44,798 nucleotides of DNA. Source: an uncultured Eggerthellaceae bacterium (lineage in GTDB: Bacteria; Actinomycetota; Coriobacteriia; Coriobacteriales; Eggerthellaceae). A model generated the notes under the pieces. The model worked only from the letters and a program-made list of their open reading frames with translations. It did no database searches and had not been told where the DNA came from. Of the stretch, positions 30,590 to 38,101 are shown one piece after another (within the stretch, counting starts at the first letter, position 1; each line of letters starts with the position of its first letter). The translations under genes were made by a program, and so were the position numbers. The stretch spans positions 1 to 44,798 of the forward strand of contig CAJURZ010000020.1 in assembly GCA_910588905.1 (NCBI GenBank), in the 5' to 3' direction.

Positions 30590-31855
30590 ATGGCTTCTAC
30601 TAAAGCCTCGCCGGTCAGCATGAAGGCTGCTTTCGGTGTCATGTGCATCACCTTGGTCTGCTTCACGGCTGGTGCCACCACCCCGGCTATGGGCATGCTC
30701 TTCGAGCAGTTCGCAGATTGGCCCCAGTGGCTCGTGTCCCTCATCAACACGCTGCCCTCTCTGGGCACCATCATCGGCATCCTTGTATTCGGATCTGTTG
30801 CCAATGGCAAGGTCAAGTTCAAGACGATCGCGAACATCGGCATGCTCTCCAGTGGGGTATTCGGCATCTTGCCTGCGTTTTGGAACGACTCCATCTGGGT
30901 TATCCTGCTCTGCCGTTTGATCTGCGGTTTCGGCACGGGCTTCATCATGTCTTTGGGCGCTACCTGGTTCATGCGCATGATCCGCGATAAGGATGAGCGA
31001 GGTAAGTATCTGAGTTGGAATCAGATGTTCGGTTCTGGCGGCGGCATCATCTTCACTATGCTCGGCGGTTGGCTGGCCACCATTCAATGGAATTATTGCT
31101 TCCTGTCCCTGGCGTTCATCTTCGTTGCCTGGATCATCATGCTCATCTGCTTCCAGGAGCCTAAGACGGTAGAACAGATCGTGCAAGAGGAGGGTGCGAA
31201 GAGTGCCGAGGAGTTCCAGCAGGCCAAGCGTGTGAAACTCGGAGCTGGCGTTTGGGTAGTCATGTTGCTGTTCATGGGTTACCAGATGCTCCTCTCCCAG
31301 GGGCTGATCTTGTCATCGGTATTCATGGATATCAATGGCGCTGGTACCGCTGGCGATGCGGCGAATTGCCTGTCCATCTTCACAGTATTCACGGCTGTGT
31401 TCTGCGCTTTTGGTGGCGCTATCCTCAAGGCGCTCGGCAAGTTCACCGATCCTATCTTCTATTGTATTTTGGGCGTGGGCATGATCTGTCTGCTTGTGGC
31501 CGGTTCCAACACGATGCTCTACTACGTGGCCATGGCGCTTCTGGGTATCGGTGCTTGCGTCTGTGCCTTCGTGAACTTCGAGGTCAGCCTTATCACTTCC
31601 CCGGCTGGTATGGCTTGGGCGGCGTCTCTCATGATGATCGGTACCAATCTGGGCAACTTCCTGTCTTCGTTCCTGCTGGGTGCTCTCCAAGGTATTGGTG
31701 GCGACAACGTGTACTTTCCTGTCATCTTCGCGGCAGTAGGCTACTTTGTCCTCGGTGCCATCTTCCTGATCTTCAACCTGACCAGCAAAGGTTGGAGGAA
31801 CTATAGGGCTGAAAAGCTTGACGGCTACGTGGAGGAGGCTACTCCTCTGGAGTAG
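30590..31855 (+). CDS. MFS transporter 3
   Basis: This 421-residue protein has 12 predicted helices and is paralogous to MFS 2: GATTPAMGMLFEQF in helix 1, NTLPSLGTIIGILVFGSVAN in loop 2-3, CRLICGFGTGFIMSLGATWF in helix 4-5. The ATG at 30590 has AAAGGAGGAGAG upstream. A Met 19 codons earlier lacks such a site. It follows methyltransferase 1 and may carry a methoxylated aromatic or its demethylated product (inference). A convergent hairpin separates it from MFS 4. Confidence 0.9.
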   Translation: MASTKASPVSMKAAFGVMCITLVCFTAGATTPAMGMLFEQFADWPQWLVSLINTLPSLGTIIGILVFGSVANGKVKFKTIANIGMLSSGVFGILPAFWNDSIWVILLCRLICGFGTGFIMSLGATWFMRMIRDKDERGKYLSWNQMFGSGGGIIFTMLGGWLATIQWNYCFLSLAFIFVAWIIMLICFQEPKTVEQIVQEEGAKSAEEFQQAKRVKLGAGVWVVMLLFMGYQMLLSQGLILSSVFMDINGAGTAGDAANCLSIFTVFTAVFCAFGGAILKALGKFTDPIFYCILGVGMICLLVAGSNTMLYYVAMALLGIGACVCAFVNFEVSLITSPAGMAWAASLMMIGTNLGNFLSSFLLGALQGIGGDNVYFPVIFAAVGYFVLGAIFLIFNLTSKGWRNYRAEKLDGYVEEATPLE

Positions 31856-31889
31856 ACAGCATCCCGCAACGGTCAAGTCCCTCTCTATG

Positions 31890-31921
31890 CGAAGCCAGGC
31901 GCTGGATAAGCCCTGGCTTCG
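31890..31921. terminator. bidirectional terminator candidate between MFS 3 and MFS 4
   Basis: CGAAGCCAGG (31890-31899) and CCTGGCTTCG (31912-31921) form a perfect 10-bp stem with a 12-base loop in the 114-base gap between the two convergent genes. T-runs are poor on both strands. Confidence 0.55.
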
Positions 31922-31969
31922 ATGCTGTAGACCATCAAAGATAGGAATGCTGAAGCTTGTCTAGGGGAT

Positions 31970-33166
31970 TTATTCGTTACGATCCTGTTTGGCGCGTACG
32001 GTATCGACAATGGCGGCAGCGCAGAATATGGCAGAGCAGATGATGGCACCCCAGCCCACGATCTGGAACATGGCAGTGAAGATGCCGCCGCTGATGCTGG
32101 AGAGGAAGTTCACGAAGAACCCGCACAGGAAGTTTCCCACCATCATGCCCATGGATACATAGGACATGCCAATGGTGACCGTGCCATGGGTGGTGTTCCG
32201 GGCAACGCATTCATTCAGGTAGGGATAGAGGATGCCGCAGCAAAGCCCGATGAATATGATGCTGATGAATATACCCGCAGTATCGGTGGAGGCGGCCAAA
32301 CCGAAGTAGCAAACGGCGAGCGAAGCTAGGCAGAAAGCGGGTACGAACCGTCCGAGACGACCCACGATACGGGCGAACATAAGTCCCACTAAGAAGCCAA
32401 CCATAGTCTGGATGGAACCGGCAATCCCTGCGATGGTAGAATCGCCGATACCTGAATCCATGATGAATCCAGCCAGTGTCATATTGAAGATCATCCCGCA
32501 GCAGGAGAATACGCAGTTCGCGAGTGCGAAGAGGAAGACCTTGTAGGAGAGATGCTTCTTTGCTGCATCGCGCTCAGTGTCTTGGATGGTTTTCTCGGGA
32601 CCCATCTTCGGTATGTACTTGATCTGCATGAATATGGTTATGGTGAGGACGGCGTAGATCCACAGGCATACCCGCCATCCGAACATCGCCCCCACCCAGC
32701 CAGCGCCGAAGTTGAGGAAGAAGGCGATGATACAAGCTCCTCCATTCAGAAGCCCCATCACTTGAGTGCGTTCGCGTCCTTGGAAGAGCTGAGCGGTGAT
32801 GGCGGGAACCATGGGGTAGACCAACCCTGCCCCTATGCCTTCTACGATTCGCGTGCCTACGAGAAATTCGGCTGTGGGAGAGAAAGAGCCAGCGAAACCA
32901 CCGAGGATGAAGATCACGGTGCCTATGAGCATAAGCGAGCGCTTGTCTATGAAGCGGGCAAGATGTCCGGCAACCAGGGTCATGATCAGCATGGTTCCCG
33001 AGGTGACCGAAAAGGAGAAGTTGATAGTGGCTGGATCGTTGAATGTGGATGTGATCAAAGCCAGAATGGGCATATAGAGCGCTGCTTGCACCTGTCCGTC
33101 AATGCTGCTTAGGATGAGCGCAGCCTTCACGAGGTTCTTGTTCGGTGCTGCGATGATTCTTTCCAT
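31970..33166 (-). CDS. MFS transporter 4
   Basis: This 398-residue protein has 12 predicted helices and is related to MFS 1: GHLARFIDKRSLMLIGTVIF in loop 2-3 and GTRIVEGIGAGLVYPMVPAI in helix 4-5 match it closely. The ATG at 33166 is the first possible start and directly begins the protein (MERIIAAPNKNLVKAALIL). It is divergent from LuxR 3 over a 321-base gap holding two dyads, one of which shares the core of the operator beside MFS 1. That links these two related transporters to one regulator type (inference). The substrate is unknown. Confidence 0.9.
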   Translation of the reverse strand: MERIIAAPNKNLVKAALILSSIDGQVQAALYMPILALITSTFNDPATINFSFSVTSGTMLIMTLVAGHLARFIDKRSLMLIGTVIFILGGFAGSFSPTAEFLVGTRIVEGIGAGLVYPMVPAITAQLFQGRERTQVMGLLNGGACIIAFFLNFGAGWVGAMFGWRVCLWIYAVLTITIFMQIKYIPKMGPEKTIQDTERDAAKKHLSYKVFLFALANCVFSCCGMIFNMTLAGFIMDSGIGDSTIAGIAGSIQTMVGFLVGLMFARIVGRLGRFVPAFCLASLAVCYFGLAASTDTAGIFISIIFIGLCCGILYPYLNECVARNTTHGTVTIGMSYVSMGMMVGNFLCGFFVNFLSSISGGIFTAMFQIVGWGAIICSAIFCAAAIVDTVRAKQDRNE

Positions 33167-33220
33167 GAGGGATACCGCCTCTCATGAGGGTGAGGGAGAA
33201 CTATTCCATTGGTAAGAAGA

Positions 33221-33232
33221 TCGACCGGTCGA
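33221..33232. promoter_or_regulatory. 12-bp perfect palindrome upstream of MFS 4
   Basis: TCGACCGGTCGA is a perfect palindrome 55 bases upstream of the MFS 4 start codon. Its position in the divergent gap fits an operator for MFS 4. Short palindromes arise by chance, so support is modest. Confidence 0.35.
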
Positions 33233-33317
33233 ACCTCTGGAGAAGACACTACCCTACGGAAGCTCAGATGAAAAAACGATAGTTTGTCGTAACCTATTCG
33301 AGGGGAATCGCGGCCTC

Positions 33318-33330
33318 ATACCAGTGGTAT
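33318..33330. promoter_or_regulatory. ATACC-N3-GGTAT dyad, candidate operator
   Basis: ATACC (33318-33322), AGT, GGTAT (33326-33330). The same core, with the same three-base spacing, is the centre of the 27-bp dyad at 16574-16600. Both lie in divergent gaps next to related MFS genes. The gap 33167-33487 contains no other gene. Confidence 0.55.
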
Positions 33331-33414
33331 TAGACAGTCCTGCGCTTTGTTTTTCTCGCTTTTGGGTAAACTCTTTGATACTAGAAGGGGACACAGGTTG
33401 GGGGCATCCATTCT

Positions 33415-33420
33415 TATAAT
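33415..33420 (+). promoter_or_regulatory. -10 box of LuxR regulator 3
   Basis: A perfect TATAAT lies 67 bases before the ATG of the regulator. The -35 region is poor, which would fit activator-dependent or autoregulated expression. Confidence 0.45.
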
Positions 33421-33487
33421 CAAGGGGGTACTGAGAACCTCCTTGGTATGCTTGAGTTCGGATTGCCACTAGCAGGAGAGGGGCTTC

Positions 33488-35002
33488 ATGGAGACGAAGG
33501 GCTTCCAGACGCCTGGAGCGGAAGCTGATTTCACGAGCGAGACGTTGAATATCCGCAGCGTTGGTGTTGCTCTGGCTATCTCATATTTCGCCATCCTTCT
33601 CTGGTCTCCTATCGTCGTGCCGGATTCCCTCTTTTCTGTAGGGGCTGATTTCGAGATGCACATGCTGCGACTGGTCTTCCTGGGTGCGCTTTGTGTCGTG
33701 TATCTGATCGTGCAGTTCTTGCCTTTCGTCGTTTATGAAACGCGTTTGAAAGCGGTAGCCATCGTAGTGGCCACTGTCATTTCGCCCTTCGCGCTCTTGG
33801 GTGAGATCGTTCCGGCCCTCTTTGATTTCTATACTCAGAATCTTTGGGCCTTGTATGTGGCGTGGGGAGCTGTGGGCCTCTCTGTGGCCATCATGATGCT
33901 CATCTGGGGCTACGGTATGTCAGCACGGTCCACCCATATGCAGGGTGTTGCCAACATCGCCATTTCGGCCATCTTCTCCGGCATCATGTTCGCTCTCATG
34001 TTCGCTCTTCAGAAGACCGCGGTCATCGCTATCACCATTGCCATGCCGGTGATGATGCTCGTTATCTGGATTTGCATCCAGATTCAGGAGACAAGCGGAT
34101 CTGAGCCCATCGAAGGTGCCCCTGCTCCATCCGAGCCTAATATAGCGCTGACCACGTTGCGTACGGTAGCTGGCCGGAAGACGACGTTGTTCGTATTCTG
34201 CTACGGGTTCGTGATGGGTGTGGCGGGGTCTGTGGGTACCCAATTCACCATTGCCCATTGGTCCGTCCTGTTCATCGGAGGCGCAACGTTTTTGGCAGGC
34301 GTCACGATGTTCTCGCTCTTGCGTTTAAAGAGGATCGCAGTGGACCGACACCTTATCATCTCATTCTTGCCCGTGTCTGTTCTCTGCATGTTCCTCTTCT
34401 CCATCATGCAAGGAGCATTGCAAGCGGTTCCCTTGTTCATCGTGTTCTTCCTAGTCAACATCTTTAACGTGCTCAACACGGCTTTTGTGGGAGACGGCCG
34501 GTATTCTGATCCCGATGGCATGACCTATGACCTCTTCAATTGTGAATCCCGCACCATGGATATGATGGGTGCGGCTGTGGGTTGGGCGACGGCCGCGACC
34601 ATCCACTTTCTCGTGGATGGTCAGCTCGTGGTATATTGCTATTTCTTCATCGTCGTGTTGCTGGTCTGCGCTGCCATCAATTTCTATATGTCCGAGCAGA
34701 GCCGAGCCATCCATGATGAGAATCATAAGAGGTCCATGGATTCCATCATGAGCGAATGGGAGGGCGTATGCTCTCTGCTCTCTGATGGGTATGAACTCTC
34801 CCCGCGTGAGCGGGAGATATTCTTGTTGCTCTCGCGTGGGCGTGACAGGCAATATATCCATGACCTGCTTTGCATAGCGCCTTCCACCGTGCGGACTCAT
34901 ACCTACAACATCTACCGCAAGATGGATATCCATAACCAGCAGCAGCTGATCGATGTGGTAGAAGCTCGCTTCCTCAAAGAGCATTCCTTGCACGGTGAAT
35001 AG
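33488..35002 (+). CDS. membrane-embedded LuxR-family regulator 3
   Basis: This 504-residue protein has about 12 hydrophobic helices in residues 25-400 (for example VALAISYFAILLWSPIVVP and ISAIFSGIMFALMFALQK) and a C-terminal LuxR helix-turn-helix (about 437-504: LSPREREIFLLLSRGRD, then APSTVRTHTYNIYRKMDIHN). The recognition helix differs from that of regulators 1 and 2 (STVRTHTYNIY against PTVKSHTYAIY/AVY), so it probably binds a different site. GGAGAGGGG precedes the ATG. It lies 159 bases upstream of the transhydroxylase operon and is its most likely regulator (inference), perhaps through the dyad at 35120-35139. Confidence 0.9.
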   Translation: METKGFQTPGAEADFTSETLNIRSVGVALAISYFAILLWSPIVVPDSLFSVGADFEMHMLRLVFLGALCVVYLIVQFLPFVVYETRLKAVAIVVATVISPFALLGEIVPALFDFYTQNLWALYVAWGAVGLSVAIMMLIWGYGMSARSTHMQGVANIAISAIFSGIMFALMFALQKTAVIAITIAMPVMMLVIWICIQIQETSGSEPIEGAPAPSEPNIALTTLRTVAGRKTTLFVFCYGFVMGVAGSVGTQFTIAHWSVLFIGGATFLAGVTMFSLLRLKRIAVDRHLIISFLPVSVLCMFLFSIMQGALQAVPLFIVFFLVNIFNVLNTAFVGDGRYSDPDGMTYDLFNCESRTMDMMGAAVGWATAATIHFLVDGQLVVYCYFFIVVLLVCAAINFYMSEQSRAIHDENHKRSMDSIMSEWEGVCSLLSDGYELSPREREIFLLLSRGRDRQYIHDLLCIAPSTVRTHTYNIYRKMDIHNQQQLIDVVEARFLKEHSLHGE

Positions 35003-35119
35003 ATCTAAGGTCCTGGTGCCCGGCCAGTTCGCAAGCTAGAACGAAACAGTCAGCCCGAAGGGGCAATTCATACTATCTGACGATAAAACTTTTCTTCATC
35101 CCTGCCCACAATGGCTTGA

Positions 35120-35139
35120 TGTCTGAATGGATTCAGACA
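35120..35139 (+). promoter_or_regulatory. 20-bp dyad directly upstream of the transhydroxylase operon
   Basis: TGTCTGAAT (35120-35128), GG, ATTCAGACA (35131-35139): perfect 9-bp arms, ending 22 bases before the first ATG and just before the AGGGAGGAG ribosome site. It could be an operator for the adjacent LuxR 3, or a leader hairpin affecting translation. Confidence 0.6.
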
Positions 35140-35161
35140 CGGATCCAAGAAGGGAGGAGAA

Positions 35162-35467
35162 ATGCCAAGAGTAACTGGCTATATGGCCGATGAGCTCACG
35201 AGCGAATACATCACCCAGGGTGGGACGGTGCGCGTTTCCGGCGATGTCGATCTGACAGTGCCGCTTCAAAGCAACGGTGCTTTTGCCATAGATGAGCTCA
35301 GGCCTGGTTCCTACGTCGTGTCCATTGTTGACGTTGAAGGGTACAACCCCATCAACAAGCTGCTCGACATCGAGGAAGGCGAAAGCGAGATAGACCTCGG
35401 CTGGTTCGCGGGCAAGGCGCTCCCGCATTCAATGTGGGGCGTCCATAACGATTACGAGGAAGCTTAG
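35162..35467 (+). CDS. free-standing Cna-B-like domain protein
   Basis: This 101-residue protein is a single strand-rich domain: GTVRVSGDVDLTVPLQSNGA, then FAIDELRPGSYVVSIVDVEG. The pattern 'G-F-x-x-x-x-L-x-P-G-x-Y-x-V' is that of Cna-B/carboxypeptidase-regulatory-like folds. The same kind of domain is the C-terminal part of the beta subunit encoded at 40758 (FWFRKLDPGDYTLTIEAPGF) and of the known pyrogallol transhydroxylase beta subunit. It has no signal peptide and no cysteines. AGGGAGGAG precedes its ATG, and its stop overlaps the GTG of large subunit A. It may be a detached beta-subunit domain that binds large subunit A (inference). Confidence 0.82.
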   Translation: MPRVTGYMADELTSEYITQGGTVRVSGDVDLTVPLQSNGAFAIDELRPGSYVVSIVDVEGYNPINKLLDIEEGESEIDLGWFAGKALPHSMWGVHNDYEEA

Positions 35468-38082
35468 TGCGAACCTCACAGGATGAAGAGAGGGGTGTGA
35501 AGGTGGAAAGACAGGGCACAAAGACCTACTACAAAGGTCTTGGTTTCTGTGGCGGAGGTGTTAATTCCAATACCTGTGAAGTAGACGTGAAGGATGGCAA
35601 GATCATCCGAACGCGTCCCTTCCATTACGATCGATGCTATACGCCAGAGGAGATGAACGCGTGGACCATCCATGCGCGGGGATCTGAATACAGCGCTTCG
35701 ATGAAGAGCCTCATCCCCCCGTTCTCGTTGGTATATAAGAAGAGAGCCTATTCGACGAACCGCATTCTCTACCCGATGAAGCGCGTAGATTGGGATCCCA
35801 ACGGAGAGCGCAATCCACAGAATCGTGGTAAGTCCAAGTTCGAACGCATCAGTTGGGATGAGGCATTGGATATCCTGGTCACGGAGATCAGGCGCATCCA
35901 CAAGCAATATGGTCCCTATTCCATCTACTGTCAGATCGATGGTCACGGTGAGACGAAGACAGTCCACGCAGCCCACGGCTGTCAGACGAACCTACTGGAC
36001 CTATTCGGTGGCTATACCTATCAAGGTCGTCAACCTGATAGCTGGGAAGGTTGGCACTGGGGCGCTAAACATGTTTGGGGTCAGGCCCCGCTGGGCCAAG
36101 CCGATCAATACAACCTTTGGATGGATGTCGCGCAGAATACCGACATGTTGATGCTCTGGGGTTGCGACATGGAGACCACCACCTGGTCGTGGGAAGGGCA
36201 GCAGTCGAGCAAGCTCTGCTTCTGGTTCACTGAGCTGGGCATCAAGCAGGTCTACATCTGTCCAGATGTGAACTACGGAGCTGCTTGTCATGCAGATAAG
36301 TGGATACCAGTCCTTCCGAATACGGACGCGGCTTTGCAATTGGGCATCATATACACATGGCTCAAAGAGGGGCTATGGGATGAGGGGTACGTGAAGGTCC
36401 ACGCTACAGGTTATGAGATCTTCTTCGATTATGTTCTAGGCAAAGAGGACGGCATCCCTAAGACACCGAAGTGGGCGGAAGGGAAATGCGGTGTGCCCGC
36501 TCGCCAGATCAAAGCTCTCGCTCGACAGTGGAACAAGCAGCGCACATCCATCGGCCACGGGAATGGTGGCTCCTATATCCGTTCCATCTACAGCCATGAG
36601 CCAGCGCGTCTGGAAGTGCTAGCTATGTGCATGCAGGCCATCGGTAAGCCGGGACGCAATGTCATGAAATTCATCGAGTGGCAGATGATGGGCCAGAAGA
36701 GTGCTATGCCTGGACCGCGTAGCGAATTGATCCCATACCCCGGCGGCGCGTACAAGGGTTGGATGATGGGCTTTAAGAAGTCATTCATCCCCAAGACCCT
36801 GTTTCCCCAAGCGGTGACGGGAGGGTGGACGGCAGAGAATCCCTTGACGTGGTACTCGTTCCCTGATGCATCCTTCCCGGCAGATCAGCAGTTCATTCCC
36901 TACCAGTATCCGCTGCCGGGCGCCGAGCCCATCCATATGATCTGGTCAGATGCACCCTGTTGGACCACCTGTTGGAATGGAGGCAATGCGGCCATAGAAG
37001 CCTATAGGCATCCCAGCATCGAATTCATCTGCACTGAGCATATTTGGTTCGAGAATGACTGCCAATTCGCTGACCTTCTCTTGCCCGTCAACACGAAGTT
37101 CGAAGAAGAGGACATCAACTGCGATACGGCCTCAGGCGATTTCAATTACATCGTCTATGAGGGACAATGCATCGAACCGATCGGTGAATCAAAATCAGAT
37201 TATGAGATCGCTTGCGAGGTGGCTAAGCGCTTCGGGCCGGTGATCTACGAGCAGTTCACCAAAGGGCAGAGCATAGAGGATTGCATCAAAGAGGGTTTCG
37301 AGACATCTGGCTGCCAAGACTATCTCAGCTATGACAAGTTCCGCCAGAATGAGTACTTCATCATCCCCACAGCCGAAGATTGGGAGGATGATCCCAGAGG
37401 GCATGCCCCCTTTGCTGAGAATCCGCATGAAAATCCCATGCAAACAGCCAACGGTCTGATCAACTTCTACTCCGAAGAGCTCGCAACGGTCTTCCCTGAT
37501 GATGAAGAGCGACCACCCTATCCCAAGTGGGTTGAAGTGGGCATCAATCATCCATCCGAGCGCTTGGGCACGCCCCGTGCCAAGGATTACCCCTATCTCA
37601 TCGTTTCTAACCATCCGCGTTGGCGCTGCCATGCTCAGTTAGACGATATCACCTGGCTCCGTGAGATAGAAACCTGCAAGGTGGAAGGTCCTGATGGGTA
37701 CCTCTATGAGCCGGTATGGATGCACCCCGCAGATGCTGAACGAGAAGGAGTCAAGACCGGTGATGTGGTCAAGGTGTTCAACGACCGTGGTTGGGTGCTT
37801 GGCGGCGCCTATGTGACTGAGCGGATCATACCTGGTTCGGTATTGCAGGATCACGGTGCTCGTGTTGATGCCATCGAAGCAGGCATCTCTGACCGTGGTG
37901 GCGCCAATAACCTGATCGCTCCGACTGCTACGACCTCCAAGAATGCTGTGGGCGAGGTCACCTCCGGCTTCCTCGTGGGTATCGAGAAGGTTGATGTGGA
38001 TGCCCTGGCGAAAGAGTACCCAGAGGTCTTCAGTCGCGTTCGCGATGACGGTGGCGTTCTGATCGACAACTGGATCGCTTAA
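35467..38082 (+). CDS. pyrogallol-transhydroxylase-family large subunit A
   Basis: This 871-residue Mo-bis-MGD protein belongs to the pyrogallol-phloroglucinol transhydroxylase (AthL) branch of the DMSO-reductase superfamily. It shares YPMKRVDWDPNGERNPQNRG, FERISWDEAL and QPDSWEGWHWGAKHVWG. In AthL the DS of that last motif supplies an acid Asp and the Mo-ligand Ser, which here are Asp191 and Ser192. A preceding GHGE (His160) fits the catalytic His region. As in AthL, no N-terminal [4Fe-4S] cysteine set is present. No TAT signal is present, so it is cytoplasmic. The GTG at 35467 has GAGGA at six bases. A GTG at 35503 with AGAGGGG is an alternative. The paralogue follows after 19 bases. Confidence 0.9.
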   Translation: MRTSQDEERGVKVERQGTKTYYKGLGFCGGGVNSNTCEVDVKDGKIIRTRPFHYDRCYTPEEMNAWTIHARGSEYSASMKSLIPPFSLVYKKRAYSTNRILYPMKRVDWDPNGERNPQNRGKSKFERISWDEALDILVTEIRRIHKQYGPYSIYCQIDGHGETKTVHAAHGCQTNLLDLFGGYTYQGRQPDSWEGWHWGAKHVWGQAPLGQADQYNLWMDVAQNTDMLMLWGCDMETTTWSWEGQQSSKLCFWFTELGIKQVYICPDVNYGAACHADKWIPVLPNTDAALQLGIIYTWLKEGLWDEGYVKVHATGYEIFFDYVLGKEDGIPKTPKWAEGKCGVPARQIKALARQWNKQRTSIGHGNGGSYIRSIYSHEPARLEVLAMCMQAIGKPGRNVMKFIEWQMMGQKSAMPGPRSELIPYPGGAYKGWMMGFKKSFIPKTLFPQAVTGGWTAENPLTWYSFPDASFPADQQFIPYQYPLPGAEPIHMIWSDAPCWTTCWNGGNAAIEAYRHPSIEFICTEHIWFENDCQFADLLLPVNTKFEEEDINCDTASGDFNYIVYEGQCIEPIGESKSDYEIACEVAKRFGPVIYEQFTKGQSIEDCIKEGFETSGCQDYLSYDKFRQNEYFIIPTAEDWEDDPRGHAPFAENPHENPMQTANGLINFYSEELATVFPDDEERPPYPKWVEVGINHPSERLGTPRAKDYPYLIVSNHPRWRCHAQLDDITWLREIETCKVEGPDGYLYEPVWMHPADAEREGVKTGDVVKVFNDRGWVLGGAYVTERIIPGSVLQDHGARVDAIEAGISDRGGANNLIAPTATTSKNAVGEVTSGFLVGIEKVDVDALAKEYPEVFSRVRDDGGVLIDNWIA

Positions 38083-38101
38083 GAGGAAAAGGAGGATATG
38101 C

